The notes below the pieces were generated by a model, which worked only from the letters and a program-made list of their open reading frames with translations, had not been told where the DNA came from and did no database searches. A stretch of 64,000 bases of DNA from Stenotrophomonas oahuensis (GTDB taxonomy: Bacteria > Pseudomonadota > Gammaproteobacteria > Xanthomonadales > Xanthomonadaceae): the NCBI RefSeq assembly GCF_031834595.1, contig NZ_CP115541.1, forward strand, positions 1,833,001 through 1,897,000. The letters are read 5' to 3'. Below are positions 8,846-18,639 of this stretch, in pieces. A program made the translations under genes and the position numbers. The first letter of the stretch is position 1. Each line of letters opens with the position of its first letter.

Positions 8846-9733
8846 TCAGCGCGCCAGCAGCTCGCGCGGCTCCTGCCCCGGTTCGCAATGCACGAACAAC
8901 ACCGGCAGGCCGTGCGCTTCCAGCACGGCGGCCATCTGCCGCTGGCGCATCAGGTATTGGTCGTAGATGCCCTGCAGGCGCTCGCAGTCACCGGTGCCGT
9001 GGTTGTAGAAGTTGCACCAGCCGGCGGGATCGAACAGCGCCATACGCACTTCGCCGTCAGCGTATCGAAGCAGCGGTTCCGGTGCGGCATCCAGCCATTC
9101 CTCGGCCTGCGGGGCCAGCACGGCGGTTTCGATCAGCGGCCACAGCGCGGCCAGGCCCTGGTTGTCGTACTGCATCGACATCATCGCGGCCAGGTCGTTC
9201 ACGGTGAAGTACCGCGCGTGCTCGATCTGTGCGCCAAACGCGTTCTGTGCCAGCAGGGCGGTGTCGGCCCCGGCCATGCCCGAGGCCAGCAGCACGTCTT
9301 CCAGCGCTTCGGCGACGGCCTGGGTCTGGGCCACTTCGCTGCCGGTCAACACGAACGGCACCACCCGCAGGCCACCGCCGGTCAGGGTGGCGTCGGCCTG
9401 CAGCGGCAGCGGTACCTCGCCGTCGGCATTGGTGCCGAACGCCAGCAGGCGCGGGCCTTCGTTGCGGCCGGGAGCGCGCATCTGCAGTTCTTCCAGGCGG
9501 CGGTGAATGGGCCAGCCCGGGCGCAGCACTTCGGCCGGGTCGAAATGGGCTCCGAAGAACACCAGGTCCAGCCCGCTCACGCCGGGGACCAGCTTGGCCA
9601 GGTCGCGGCCGATGCGTTCGGCCAGTTCGCCGGCCTGGGCGGACGACAGCGCCGCGTGGCGCGGGGCGTCGCCGCCGGCCAGTTCCAGTGCCAGTACGCC
9701 TAAGGCATTCATGCCGGGGTCGGGTTTGCTCAT
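8846..9733 (-). CDS. Conserved hypothetical protein
   Basis: 295 residues, no signal peptide or membrane segment. It starts MSKPDPGMNALGVLALEL and ends with LLAR. The sequence is acidic and looks like a folded cytosolic enzyme or regulator, with segments such as GLDLVFFGAHFDPAEVLRPGWPIH and LFDPAGWCNFYNHGTGDCE, but I do not recognise a domain. It is divergent from fadI with about 90 bp between starts. Good coding statistics and length support a real gene. The long plus-strand frame that covers it (9229 onward) is its shadow and only becomes real at fadI. Confidence 0.7.
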   Translation of the reverse strand: MSKPDPGMNALGVLALELAGGDAPRHAALSSAQAGELAERIGRDLAKLVPGVSGLDLVFFGAHFDPAEVLRPGWPIHRRLEELQMRAPGRNEGPRLLAFGTNADGEVPLPLQADATLTGGGLRVVPFVLTGSEVAQTQAVAEALEDVLLASGMAGADTALLAQNAFGAQIEHARYFTVNDLAAMMSMQYDNQGLAALWPLIETAVLAPQAEEWLDAAPEPLLRYADGEVRMALFDPAGWCNFYNHGTGDCERLQGIYDQYLMRQRQMAAVLEAHGLPVLFVHCEPGQEPRELLAR

Positions 9734-9825
9734 GGTTTCACAGTTGGCCCATCACAGGGCGGCAGCTACACTTGGCTCCATTATGCCTGCTCCTTCGTGC
9801 AGGCCATGTTGCAGACACCCCTTCC

Positions 9826-11121
9826 ATGTCAGGTATGTCCATGCCCAACGCTCGTCCCGTCGCCATCCTCGGTGGTGTCCGCATTCCGTTCTGCCGCCAG
9901 AACACCGCCTATTCGGATGTCGGCAACCTTGGCATGTCGGTGCGCACGCTGGGCGCGCTGGTGGAACGCTTCGGTCTGCACGGGCAGCAACTGGGCGAAG
10001 TGGCGATGGGTGCGGTGATCAAGCACTCCAGCGACTGGAACCTGGGCCGCGAAGCCACGCTGTCGTCGGGCCTCTCGCCGCTCACCCCGGGCATCACCCT
10101 GCAGCGTGCCTGTGGCACCTCGCTGGACACCATCATTACTGTCGCCAACAAGATCGCGCTGGGCCAGATTGAATCGGGCATCGGCGGCGGTTCGGACACC
10201 ACGTCCGACGTGCCGATCGTGTACGGCAAGAAGCTGCGTGCGCGTCTTCTGGCCGCCAACCGCGCCAAGAGCACCGGCGACAAGATCAAGGCGCTGACCT
10301 CGGGCTTCAAGTTCAGCGAACTCAAGCCGGAGTTCCCGGGCGTGGCTGAGCCGCGCACCGGCAAGAGCATGGGCGACCACTGCGAAGACATGGCCAAGGA
10401 ATGGAACATCGCCCGCGATTCGCAGGACGAGTGGGCCGTGTCCTCGCACAAGAAGCTGGCCGCCGCCTATGAGCGCGGCTTCTTCAACGACCTGATCGCG
10501 CCGTTCCGTGGTGTTGAGCGCGACAACATCCTGCGCCCGGATACCTCGCTGGAAAAGCTGGCCACGTTGAAGCCGGCGTTCGACAAGGTGTCCGGTCGTG
10601 GCACGCTCACCGCTGCCAACTCCACCCCGCTCACCGACGGTGCGGCGGCGGTGCTGCTGGCCAGCGAGGAATGGGCGCGTGCACATGGCCACGAGCCGCT
10701 GGCCTACCTGCGTGATTCGCAGGTGTCGGCGGTGGATTTCGTGCACGGCGAAGGCCTGCTGATGGCTCCGACCATCGCGGTGCCGGAAATGCTCAAGCGC
10801 AACGGTCTCACCTTGCAGGATTTCGACATCTACGAGATCCATGAAGCCTTCGCGGCGCAGGTGCTGTGCACGCTGCGTGCGTGGGAAAGCGAAGATTATT
10901 GCCGCAACCGCCTGGGCCTGGATGCGCCGCTGGGCCGCATCGATCCGGAGAAGATCAACCCGCTGGGCTCGTCGCTGGCCACCGGCCATCCGTTCGCCGC
11001 CACCGGCGCACGCGTCATTGCGACGGCCGCCAAGCAGCTGGCCGAACGCGGTGGTGGCCGCGCGCTGGTGTCGATCTGCACCGCCGGCGGCATGGGCGTG
11101 GTGGCGATCGTCGAACGTTGA
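9826..11121 (+). CDS. fadI: Acetyl-CoA C-acyltransferase, FadI type
   Basis: About 431 residues. Starts at 9826, 9835 and 9841 are all in frame; none has a clear Shine-Dalgarno, so the first is taken provisionally. Thiolase marks: nucleophile in TLQRACGTSLDTI, ANSTPLTDGAAAVLLA, the catalytic histidines in YEIHEAFAAQVL and LATGHPFAATGAR, and second cysteine in SICTAGGMGVVAI. The SSLATGHPFAATG motif and length favour the FadI branch over FadA. It performs the last, thiolytic step of fatty-acid beta-oxidation. No fadJ partner is adjacent. A bidirectional terminator separates it from hemY. Confidence 0.88.
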   Translation: MSGMSMPNARPVAILGGVRIPFCRQNTAYSDVGNLGMSVRTLGALVERFGLHGQQLGEVAMGAVIKHSSDWNLGREATLSSGLSPLTPGITLQRACGTSLDTIITVANKIALGQIESGIGGGSDTTSDVPIVYGKKLRARLLAANRAKSTGDKIKALTSGFKFSELKPEFPGVAEPRTGKSMGDHCEDMAKEWNIARDSQDEWAVSSHKKLAAAYERGFFNDLIAPFRGVERDNILRPDTSLEKLATLKPAFDKVSGRGTLTAANSTPLTDGAAAVLLASEEWARAHGHEPLAYLRDSQVSAVDFVHGEGLLMAPTIAVPEMLKRNGLTLQDFDIYEIHEAFAAQVLCTLRAWESEDYCRNRLGLDAPLGRIDPEKINPLGSSLATGHPFAATGARVIATAAKQLAERGGGRALVSICTAGGMGVVAIVER

Positions 11122-11140
11122 TTGATCGCGTCGACGAAGC

Positions 11141-11167
11141 AAAAGGCCGCCAAATGGCGGCCTTTTT
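11141..11167. terminator. Bidirectional terminator between fadI and hemY
   Basis: AAAAGGCCGCC-AAAT-GGCGGCCTTTTT: A-tract, 7-bp GC stem, T-tract. Works on either strand between convergent genes. Confidence 0.85.
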
Positions 11168-11185
11168 GTTGGTGGGCGCTACCGG

Positions 11186-12508
11186 TCAGGGCTCGCGCCG
11201 GTTCCCAAACGCATCATGCTCGGCCGGGTGATCCAACACCGGTGCCGGCTCACTCATCAATGACTGCTCTTCCACAGTCGCCCGCTCCGGCACCACCGCG
11301 GCCACCGGCGCACCTGCGGCCTCAGCCCTAGCCAGCGCCACGCTGTCCTCACCACGCTGCTGCCTCAGTGCATTCCCAAAGCACTGCGCAGCCAACGTCG
11401 GCTCACCGCGCGCTACGAATACTTCGCCCAGCGCTTCCCACGCCTCCGGACCCGCACCGGCAGCAATGGCACGGTGCAGATAGTCCTCGGCCTGCACATG
11501 CTCGCCCTGGCGCGCAGCAATCCGCCCCAGTGCCAGCAGCAATGCCGGGCTACCCGGCTGCTGGCCCAGCCAGCGCTGCAGATTGGCTTGGCGGGTCGCC
11601 AGCTTGTCCACCGGCATCTGCCCGTACAGGGTCACCAGCGATTCGTTCCAGCGCGAGTCCAGCGCCTGTTCCAGGTTCAACAGCGCCGGTTCTTCCCAGT
11701 CCAGCGCCACCGCGCGAAGCGCATACGCGCTCACCACATCCGGGTCGCTGCGCAATGCCTTCGGCGTGGCTTCCCACTGCGCAGCCAGCGCATTGACGTC
11801 AGTGGCTTCCAGCAGCGACTGCGCGGCCAGACGGCTTTCCAGTTCGGCCATGTCTTCGTCGGGCAGGATCTTCTGCTTGCGCAGCGCACCCAGCTGTCCA
11901 TACGCCTCGTGCGCGCGGCCTGCACGCGCCAGCGCCTCGGTGCGCAGCCACAGGCCACGCGGCGGCAGCGGCTGCACGCCGGGTACGTCCAGCGCGTTGA
12001 TCGCGTCTACCGGCCGCTCCAGCTGCAGCAGACGCTCGGCCTGCATCAGCGCATATCCGGTGGCATCGGTGGTGGAAAGACGCTGCAGATACTGGTCGAC
12101 ACTGGCGGCGTCATTACGCGCTTCGGCGCTGCGCACCGCTGTGGTCAGCGCCACCGAGCTTACTTCGCTGTCTTCAGCGGCGCTCACCAGCGACTTCTCC
12201 GCACGCTGCCAGTGGCCGTACTCGTGCGCCTGCAGACCTTCGATCAGCTTCACCCGGCCCTGCTTGCGACGGTAGCGGCCCCAGGCGCGGAACGGCGACG
12301 AGGCCAGGCTCCACAACAGCCACAGCACCAGCAACGCCACCAGCACCATCAGCGCTACCTGCGGCACGCTGCTGCGGTAGTCCACGCCGCCGTGGCGGTA
12401 GATCACCTCGCCATACTGACGCAGTGATTCGGTGCCCAGCCATTGCGCGGCCACCACGCCCAGCACCACGGCCAGCAGCAGGACCACCACGGATTGAATC
12501 GGCTTCAT
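11186..12508 (-). CDS. hemY: HemY-like TPR membrane protein of heme operon
   Basis: 440 residues. Two membrane segments near the N-terminus (residues ~7-24 and ~50-70) precede the conserved SPFRAWGRYRRKQG linker and a long cytoplasmic or periplasmic TPR region, e.g. ALLLALGRIAARQGEHVQAEDYLHRAIAAG and AWEALGEVFVARGEPTLAAQCFGNAL. This is the proteobacterial HemY of hemCDXY operons, unrelated to the Bacillus protoporphyrinogen oxidase of the same name; its exact role in heme synthesis is not settled. It starts 3 bp after the hemX stop, so it is in the same operon. Confidence 0.88.
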   Translation of the reverse strand: MKPIQSVVVLLLAVVLGVVAAQWLGTESLRQYGEVIYRHGGVDYRSSVPQVALMVLVALLVLWLLWSLASSPFRAWGRYRRKQGRVKLIEGLQAHEYGHWQRAEKSLVSAAEDSEVSSVALTTAVRSAEARNDAASVDQYLQRLSTTDATGYALMQAERLLQLERPVDAINALDVPGVQPLPPRGLWLRTEALARAGRAHEAYGQLGALRKQKILPDEDMAELESRLAAQSLLEATDVNALAAQWEATPKALRSDPDVVSAYALRAVALDWEEPALLNLEQALDSRWNESLVTLYGQMPVDKLATRQANLQRWLGQQPGSPALLLALGRIAARQGEHVQAEDYLHRAIAAGAGPEAWEALGEVFVARGEPTLAAQCFGNALRQQRGEDSVALARAEAAGAPVAAVVPERATVEEQSLMSEPAPVLDHPAEHDAFGNRREP

Positions 12509-12511
12509 TGT

Positions 12512-13489
12512 TTAACTCCCGTCGCGCAAGGTGCGCAGTTGCTGCAGGGTGCTGCCCAGTTCGGGCAGGGCGGGGCGCAGCACGCTGGTGCGCAGTTGCC
12601 TCAGTTCAGCACGTCGCTCGCGCAGAGCGGGTGAATCCGGCCACAGGCGCGGCATCCACAGGCCCACGCGGTCCAGCGCCTGTTCAAACGCCGCCTGGTC
12701 GCCACGCTCCACTGCCGCCCGTGCCAGGGTCAGTTCCAGCTGCAGCGAATCCCAGGCCGCCACGCGTTCAGCACTGCTCAGCGGACCTTGCGAAGCGGTC
12801 GGGGTGATGGTGACGAACGGAGCCAGCAGGCTGTGCCACCATGGCGTGGCGGTCGACGCGGCAGGGGCTTCCACGCGCTCGGGCAGCGCGGTCAGCGCCT
12901 GCGCGAAGGTGCCCAGGCGTTGTTGCACGGCGGTGCGCGTGCCGGACCCCAGCGTGTCCAGCGCATTGCGCTCCTGCATCAATGCCTGGCGCAGGTTGAG
13001 GTAGTCGTTGCCCTGCACGTCTTCCAGTGCGGTGGCCGCCAGCGCATACAGGCGCTTGGCTCCGTCCACGTCGTCGGCATACGCCAGCCGCTGCCCGGCT
13101 TGGCTGAGCAGCAGTTCGGTTTCTTCCAGCTGCAACGCCTGCGCGCTGTGGCGGGTGCTGTCGGCGAGCTTGGCCAGGTTCTCTTCCAGCAACGCGCTGC
13201 GCTGGCTCAGGCCAAGCATTTCGTCGCGCAGCACGCGGTTGGTGGCGGCGGCATCCTGCACCCGCTGCGAGGTGGAGCGCTGGTCGCGGCGCAGCGCCTC
13301 CAGGCTGTCACTCAGGCCCTGTACCAGGAGCGCAGCGTCGGCCTCGCGCTGGGCGGTGCGGGCCTGCTGGGCCTGCCATTGGCTCCAGCCCCACCAGCCG
13401 GCCGCGCCCGCGCCCACCGCCACGACAGCCAGAGGCAGGATCCAACGCAGGGCAGGGCGGTGTGGCGGGGGTGATTCAAGCTCATTCAT
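12512..13489 (-). CDS. hemX: HemX, uroporphyrinogen-operon membrane protein
   Basis: 325 residues: cytosolic tail, one membrane segment (residues ~15-33, LPLAVVAVGAGAAGWWGW), then a coiled-coil-rich region starting QAQQARTAQREADAALLVQ. This is the HemX family, often annotated as uroporphyrin-III methyltransferase although the catalytic SUMT domain is absent here. In E. coli-like operons it lies between hemD and hemY, as here. Probably a membrane scaffold or regulator for tetrapyrrole synthesis. Confidence 0.85.
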   Translation of the reverse strand: MNELESPPPHRPALRWILPLAVVAVGAGAAGWWGWSQWQAQQARTAQREADAALLVQGLSDSLEALRRDQRSTSQRVQDAAATNRVLRDEMLGLSQRSALLEENLAKLADSTRHSAQALQLEETELLLSQAGQRLAYADDVDGAKRLYALAATALEDVQGNDYLNLRQALMQERNALDTLGSGTRTAVQQRLGTFAQALTALPERVEAPAASTATPWWHSLLAPFVTITPTASQGPLSSAERVAAWDSLQLELTLARAAVERGDQAAFEQALDRVGLWMPRLWPDSPALRERRAELRQLRTSVLRPALPELGSTLQQLRTLRDGS

Positions 13490-13597
13490 GTACGCATCCT
13501 TGTCGTTCGCGCCGGTGTCTTCACGAGCTGGCGAGCGATCAGGCGCACAGCATCGCCCGTCCCCCGCGCGGCCCGCAAGGCCACCGTTCTTCCCTGT

Positions 13598-14374
13598 TCA
13601 GTCAGGTGCGCGGGCGGTGACGACCGCGTGCGCTGCCTGCGCCAACTGTAGCGGTTGTGGGCCCTGCGCCAGATGGATACGGGCAAAGCCGTCGCTTTCG
13701 GCCAGCGTGGCCAGACGCTCGCTGGCGGCGACCACGGTGCTGGCGCGCAGACGGGCCAGCAGGTCGGGCGGCAGCTGCGTCACCGCCCAGGCCAGGGCCT
13801 CGGCGCTGCTCAGGGCCAGGACCCAGGGGTCGGGCTGCCGGCGCAGCCGCTGCAGGGTGCGCGGGGCCGGGGTCAACGGCGTGCGTGTGTACACATCCAC
13901 CCGCCGCAGCTGCGCACCGCGCGCTTCCAGGGTGGGTGCAATCAGTCCGCGTCCGCCCGGGGCGGTGACCAAGGTCACCGAGCGCCCCTGCAGCTGCGCC
14001 AGTTCCGGCAGCCCCAGCAGCCCCTCGCTGTCCATACGCTCCGGTGCCGCCACCTCGCGGGCTCCGTGGCTGTGCAGGGCAGCGGCGGTGCCGGCCCCCA
14101 CCGCCAGCCACTGGCCCGGATGCGGGTCTGCCAGGGGGGCCAGTCGCGCGGCGGCATGGGCGGCGGCCGGGCTGGTGAACACCACCCGGTCAGCCTGCAG
14201 GCCCTGCGCCAGCGCGCTGCGGGTGATGGCGTCAGTGCGCGCCAGCAGAGCCCAGGGCGACAGCGCCAGCAGTTGGCCGCCCAGCGCCTGCGCGGCCCGT
14301 CGCATCGCCGCATGCTGCCCACGCGGGCGTAACGACACCAAGGTCCATTCCGGCACATGTGCGTGGCTGTTCAT
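13598..14374 (-). CDS. hemD: Uroporphyrinogen-III synthase
   Basis: 258 residues with the start taken at 14374 (alternative ATG at 14383). Weak sequence conservation is normal for HemD; visible marks are VVFTSPAAAHAAARL, LAVGAGTAAAL, VTLVTAPGGRGLIAPTLEARGAQ and VDVYTRT followed by ALSSAEALAWA, which match the bilobed HemD fold. It cyclises hydroxymethylbilane to uroporphyrinogen III. It is first in a hemD-hemX-hemY minus-strand set; hemC, the usual partner, is not within the window. Confidence 0.88.
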   Translation of the reverse strand: MNSHAHVPEWTLVSLRPRGQHAAMRRAAQALGGQLLALSPWALLARTDAITRSALAQGLQADRVVFTSPAAAHAAARLAPLADPHPGQWLAVGAGTAAALHSHGAREVAAPERMDSEGLLGLPELAQLQGRSVTLVTAPGGRGLIAPTLEARGAQLRRVDVYTRTPLTPAPRTLQRLRRQPDPWVLALSSAEALAWAVTQLPPDLLARLRASTVVAASERLATLAESDGFARIHLAQGPQPLQLAQAAHAVVTARAPD

Positions 14375-14417
14375 TCCGGGCATTATGCGAGTCCTTCGCT
14401 GCAACGTCGCCGTACCG

Positions 14418-14888
14418 ATGTCCGAACCGCTCTCCCTGCCCGACCATCTGGGCGCGCTCCAGCAGGTGCTGGACCGCATGCCGCCCGTGGCGGCCATGCA
14501 GATCCGCGTGGCTGGCTACCAGGACCAGCAGCTGGCGCTGACCGCACCGCTGGCTGCCAACGTCAACGACAAGGGCAATGCCTTCGGCGGCAGCCTGGCC
14601 TCGGCGCTTACCCTGGCTGGCTGGGCCTTGGTCACCCTGCGCCTGCGACTGGCCGGTTTCGACGCCGACGTTTATGTGGCCGACAGCCACGTACGCTACC
14701 TCGCACCGGTCTATGGCGACCTGTCGGCCCAGGCCCAGGCGGTCGACGAGGCCGACTGGGACACGTTTCTGGCCACCTTTGCCCAGCGCGGCAAGGCCCG
14801 CATCGAGGTGCTGGCCCGCCAGCCCGGCGACGCCGGCAAGCCCGCCGCTGAACTGAGCGGCCGCTACGTGGCGTTCGCAAGAAGGTAG
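14418..14888 (+). CDS. YiiD C-terminal-type hotdog thioesterase
   Basis: 156 residues, start at 14418; an in-frame ATG at 14385 is possible. The hotdog-fold signature NDKGNAFGGSLASALTLAGWALV (shown in part) and VADSHVRYLAPVYGDL resemble the putative thioesterase domain found at the C-terminus of E. coli YiiD/FabY. Substrate unknown. It is divergent from hemD with about 40 bp between starts and is followed 30 bp later by a secreted protein gene. Confidence 0.75.
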   Translation: MSEPLSLPDHLGALQQVLDRMPPVAAMQIRVAGYQDQQLALTAPLAANVNDKGNAFGGSLASALTLAGWALVTLRLRLAGFDADVYVADSHVRYLAPVYGDLSAQAQAVDEADWDTFLATFAQRGKARIEVLARQPGDAGKPAAELSGRYVAFARR

Positions 14889-14918
14889 GATGGGCACCTT
14901 GCCTATTGGGGAATTCGC

Positions 14919-15356
14919 ATGCGTCGTACCTTCCAGATCCTGTTGCTGGCCTTGCTCGCGCTGACCAGCGCGTCTGTCTTCGCGGCCGACGGCCAGAAAA
15001 TCACCAAGAAGATGCGCAAACAGCTGGAAGAAACCCAGGTCAAGTACGACTCCACCCTGCGCTGGGGCAATCTGGATGACCTGATCCCCTATCTGGACCC
15101 GGAGTACGCCGAAGAGCATCCGATCACCGACCTGGAGCGCAGCCGCTTCGAACAGGTGAAGATTGCCGGCTACCGCGGCAGCGACAACATGCCCATGCCG
15201 GGTGGCCGCGTCGGCCGTAGCGCCGAGGTCCGGGTGATCAACAACAACACCCAGGCCGAACGCGTGGTCCGGGTGAACGAGATCTGGCGCTGGGACGCTG
15301 AAGCCAAGCGCTGGCTGCAGGCCAACGGTCTGCCCGACCTCTGGCAGAGCCGCTGA
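14919..15356 (+). CDS. Conserved secreted protein
   Basis: 145 residues with a signal peptide (MRRTFQILLLALLALTSASVFA, cleavage at A-A-D). The mature part opens with a lysine-rich helix (KITKKMRKQLEETQVKYDS) then RWGNLDDLIPYLDPEY and ends in VVRVNEIWRWDAEAKRW. It resembles small NTF2-like or unknown periplasmic proteins of xanthomonads; I cannot assign a function. A ribosome-binding site GGGGAATTC lies close to the ATG. Confidence 0.72.
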   Translation: MRRTFQILLLALLALTSASVFAADGQKITKKMRKQLEETQVKYDSTLRWGNLDDLIPYLDPEYAEEHPITDLERSRFEQVKIAGYRGSDNMPMPGGRVGRSAEVRVINNNTQAERVVRVNEIWRWDAEAKRWLQANGLPDLWQSR

Positions 15357-15436
15357 CACCCCCTCAAACCCCCGCTGGCCGCCGCTTCGCCCGCATGTGC
15401 GACAATCGGCCCCCGCTTAATTGACCCGTGATCTGA

Positions 15437-15874
15437 GTGAATTACGAAGAGTTGCTGGCCTTTGCCGGCCGAAACCCGATGCTGTCGGCGGCCTTTGTCG
15501 GCCTGACCGTGGCCATCATCGTCACCGAAATCCGCCGTATGACCCGTGGCTACCGCGGGCTGAAGCCGGCTGAGCTGACCCAGCTGATCAATGCCGGTGG
15601 CACCGTGGTGGTCGACCTGTCGTCCTCGTCGGACTTCGAAAAGGGCCACATTGCCGGCAGCCGCAACGTGCAGCCGAGCCAGTTCGGACCGGAACACAAG
15701 CTGGTGGCCAACGCCAAGCAGAGCCCGGTGGTGCTGGTGTGCCGCAGCGGCACGGCGTCGGAAACGGCGGCCAAGGCCCTGAAGAAAGCCGGTTTCGAAA
15801 ACGTGAGCGTGCTCGAGGGCGGCATTCCGTCCTGGCAGCAGGCCGAGCTGCCGCTGGTCAAGGGCCGCAACTGA
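15437..15874 (+). CDS. Membrane-anchored rhodanese-domain protein
   Basis: 145 residues, GTG start. One membrane segment (residues ~14-30, SAAFVGLTVAIIVTEI) anchors a single rhodanese domain. The active loop is VLVCRSGTASETA with the catalytic cysteine at about residue 98; GHIAGSRNVQ and LEGGIPSW are the other family marks. It should transfer sulfane sulfur. The gene lies upstream of secB, as in many gammaproteobacteria where rhodanese (YibN) and secB-gpsA are neighbours. Confidence 0.88.
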   Translation: MNYEELLAFAGRNPMLSAAFVGLTVAIIVTEIRRMTRGYRGLKPAELTQLINAGGTVVVDLSSSSDFEKGHIAGSRNVQPSQFGPEHKLVANAKQSPVVLVCRSGTASETAAKALKKAGFENVSVLEGGIPSWQQAELPLVKGRN

Positions 15875-15990
15875 TTTCCCCCGATTCGCATCGCGCACCT
15901 TGTGCGCGGTGCCACACGCCCGCATAGCAGGGCATGTAACAATCGGTTTCTACTGTATTCATTACTGCATTCATTCTGGAGCATCAGGAA

Positions 15991-16506
15991 ATGTCCGAAG
16001 AGAACACCAACGGCGCCATCGCGCCGGCCGACGCCGCCACCGGTCCCGCCTTCACCGTTGAGAAGATCTACGTCAAGGACGTTTCCTTCGAATCGCCGAA
16101 TGCCCCGGGCGTCTTCAATGAAGCCGTGCAGCCGGAACTGCAGCTCAACCTGAACCAGCGCGTGCAGCGCCTGGGCGAAACCGCCTTCGAAGTGGTCCTG
16201 GCCGTCACCCTGACCTGCAAGGCCGGCGACAAGACCGCCTACGTGGCTGAAGTGCAGCAGGCTGGCGTGTTCGGTCTGATCGGTCTGGAGCCGCAGGCCA
16301 TCGACGTGCTGCTCGGCACCCAGTGCCCGAACATCCTGTTCCCGTACGTGCGTTCGCTGGTGAGCGAGCTGATCCAGGCCGGCGGCTTCCCGCCGTTCTT
16401 CCTGCAGCCGATCAACTTCGAAGGCCTGTACGCCGAAACCCTGCGTCAGCGTCAGGAAGAGGGCGGCACCTCGCTGGCCGATTCCGAGCCGGCCGGTAAC
16501 GCCTGA
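15991..16506 (+). CDS. secB: SecB protein-export chaperone
   Basis: 171 residues, AGGAA before the ATG. Marks: [65 protein letters not shown] segment and [17 protein letters not shown]. SecB holds preproteins unfolded and hands them to SecA. The N-terminal extension and acidic C-tail are normal. gpsA follows 11 bp later, the common secB-gpsA pair. Confidence 0.96.
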   Translation: MSEENTNGAIAPADAATGPAFTVEKIYVKDVSFESPNAPGVFNEAVQPELQLNLNQRVQRLGETAFEVVLAVTLTCKAGDKTAYVAEVQQAGVFGLIGLEPQAIDVLLGTQCPNILFPYVRSLVSELIQAGGFPPFFLQPINFEGLYAETLRQRQEEGGTSLADSEPAGNA

Positions 16507-16517
16507 TCGGCGTTTCG

Positions 16518-17543
16518 ATGACTCAGAACGCAGACAAAGTCGCCGTTCTTGGTGCTGGCTCCTGGGGCACCGCCCTGGCGAGCCTGCTGGCTCGCCACGG
16601 CTGCAACACCGTGCTGTGGGGCCGCGATGCGGCCATGGTCGAGGCCATCGACCAGCGCCACGAGAACACCCGTTATCTGCCGGGCATTCCGCTGCCGGAA
16701 TCGCTGCGCGCCACCACCGACCTCGCGTCGGCGGTCAAGGACGCCACCTGGATCCTGGTCGTGGTGCCTTCGCACGCTTTCGGTGAAACCGTGCGCGCGC
16801 TGGCTCCGCTGCGCCCTGCCGGTGCCGGCGTGGCCTGGGCCACCAAGGGCTTCGAGCCCGGTTCCGGTCGCTTCCTGCACGAAGTCGCGCGCGAAGTGCT
16901 GGGCCCGGACGTGCCGCTGGCCGTGGTTACCGGTCCGTCGTTTGCCAAGGAAGTCACCCAGGGCCTGCCCACCGCGATCACCGTGCACGGTGACGACGTG
17001 GAGTTCGCCCAACAGGTGGCTGAAGCCATGCACGGCCCCGCCTTCCGCGCCTACACCGGTGACGACATGGTCGGTGCCGAGCTGGGCGGCGCGATGAAGA
17101 ACGTGCTGGCCGTAGCCACTGGCGTCGCTGATGGCATGCAACTGGGCTTGAATGCCCGTGCCGGCCTGATCACGCGTGGTTTGAACGAAATGCTGCGGCT
17201 GGCCGCTGCCATTGGTGCCAAGCCGGAAACCCTGATGGGTCTGGCTGGCTTGGGCGACCTGGTGCTCACCTGCACCGGCGACCTCTCGCGTAACCGCCGC
17301 CTGGGCCTGGCCCTGGGCCGTGGCCAGACGCTGCAGGACGCCATCCGCGAAATCGGGCAGGTGGTGGAATCGGTGCAGACGGCAGATGAAGTCATGCGCC
17401 AGGCCCGCCGCCACGGCATCGACCTGCCGATCTCCGACGGGGTGCGCGCCGTGCTGCACGGTGAGCAGACCCCGGCCGAAGGATTGCAGGCATTGCTGGC
17501 CCGCGAACAGAAGCCGGAATATCCGGACACGCTGTTCAAATGA
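16518..17543 (+). CDS. gpsA: Glycerol-3-phosphate dehydrogenase [NAD(P)+]
   Basis: 341 residues. NAD-binding [17 protein letters not shown] at residues 11-27, [17 protein letters not shown], the catalytic lysine region [18 protein letters not shown] and [19 protein letters not shown]. It makes sn-glycerol-3-phosphate for phospholipids in the cytosol. It is joined to secB and followed by a terminator. Confidence 0.96.
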   Translation: MTQNADKVAVLGAGSWGTALASLLARHGCNTVLWGRDAAMVEAIDQRHENTRYLPGIPLPESLRATTDLASAVKDATWILVVVPSHAFGETVRALAPLRPAGAGVAWATKGFEPGSGRFLHEVAREVLGPDVPLAVVTGPSFAKEVTQGLPTAITVHGDDVEFAQQVAEAMHGPAFRAYTGDDMVGAELGGAMKNVLAVATGVADGMQLGLNARAGLITRGLNEMLRLAAAIGAKPETLMGLAGLGDLVLTCTGDLSRNRRLGLALGRGQTLQDAIREIGQVVESVQTADEVMRQARRHGIDLPISDGVRAVLHGEQTPAEGLQALLAREQKPEYPDTLFK

Positions 17544-17552
17544 TCCAGACAG

Positions 17553-17578
17553 AACCCCGGTGCAAACCGGGGTTTTTG
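17553..17578 (+). terminator. Terminator after gpsA
   Basis: AACCCCGG-TGCAAA-CCGGGGTT followed by TTTG. Confidence 0.85.
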
Positions 17579-17748
17579 TTTGCGGTCGAGATGCCCCAAC
17601 CCAATCTGCAACTTCTTGCAGAGTGTGTGCTCACATCGTGCGCAGCCGCGGCCATTCCATCCGTAACCACGGCGTCAGCCGCGCATTCGCATCGGCCAGT
17701 TCGTATCCAGCGCCGCCGCCATTATCGAGCAGGCCTGCGGCATCCCGG

Positions 17749-18639
17749 TTAGCCTGAACTCCGCGCGCCCACGCGACACAACCACGCGGCTACGGCCGCC
17801 ACCGCCATCGACGGCGTTCGCTGCGCCTGCATTGTGACGTGGTAGGTGAAACCCGGCAGTGTCGGCCCGAATGGCCGGCGTAGCTGTCCGGCAGCGAGTT
17901 CCTCGGCCACCAACGCCACGCTCAACAGCGCAATGCCCTGGCCGGCCACCGCCGCCTGGATGGCGTGGCCCTCGTCGGAAAAGCGAAGTTGCGGTCTTGA
18001 GGCGTCCCACGGGACGCCAGCTTTGGCGAACCATTTCAGCCAGGTCGGATTGTCTGCCGAGACACGCTGCCAATCGAAATGGATCAGCGGCACTTTGGCC
18101 AGGTCGCCATAGGTCTCCACTGCCAACATCGGGTTTACTACTGGCGCATACACGTCGGCGAACAGAGCTTCACTGTCCGCACCCGGGTAGTTCCCTTTGC
18201 CGTAGCGGATGGCGATATCGAAGGACGGATCAGCCAGATCGACCAAAGCATCGGACGCATGCAACTGCAGGTCGATGTTCGCGTGCTCGGAACGGAACGC
18301 CGCCATGCGTGGCACCAGCCACTTCGCGGTAAAGGCATTGGTGGCGGAGATGGTGACCTTTGCCCGCGTCTGCGGCCGCATCAGGCGCGTCAGTTCCGCT
18401 TCGAACGCATCAAAGCCCTTCTGCAGTACGGGGTACAACTGCGTCCCTGCATCGGTGAGTTGCACTTGGCGCACTTGCCGGGCGAACAGTTTCACCTCCA
18501 TGAAGTCCTCCAGCGCCCGCACACTGTGGCTAACCGCAGTGGGCGTGATCGACAGTTCAGCAGCGGCCAGCTTGAAGCTGCCGTGGCGAGCAGCGGCTTC
18601 GAAAGCGCGCAGAGTGGACAACGGAGGAAGACGTCGCAT
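17749..18639 (-). CDS. LysR regulator, GcvA-like
   Basis: 296 residues from the ATG at 18639, preceded by GGAGG-like bases; longer in-frame starts lie in the intergenic region. N-terminal helix-turn-helix MRRLPPLSTLRAFEAAARHG and LAAAELSITPTAVSHSVRALED is typical of the GcvA/AmpR branch. The rest is the effector-binding domain. It is divergent from a ridA-type gene and an old-yellow-enzyme gene, which it probably controls. The 141-bp divergent gap should contain the operator; I did not find a convincing T-N11-A dyad. Confidence 0.88.
   Translation of the reverse strand: MRRLPPLSTLRAFEAAARHGSFKLAAAELSITPTAVSHSVRALEDFMEVKLFARQVRQVQLTDAGTQLYPVLQKGFDAFEAELTRLMRPQTRAKVTISATNAFTAKWLVPRMAAFRSEHANIDLQLHASDALVDLADPSFDIAIRYGKGNYPGADSEALFADVYAPVVNPMLAVETYGDLAKVPLIHFDWQRVSADNPTWLKWFAKAGVPWDASRPQLRFSDEGHAIQAAVAGQGIALLSVALVAEELAAGQLRRPFGPTLPGFTYHVTMQAQRTPSMAVAAVAAWLCRVGARSSG

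Noticed and set aside
9829..11142. 437-codon minus-strand frame opposite fadI
   Set aside because: Shadow frame; the plus strand carries all thiolase motifs.
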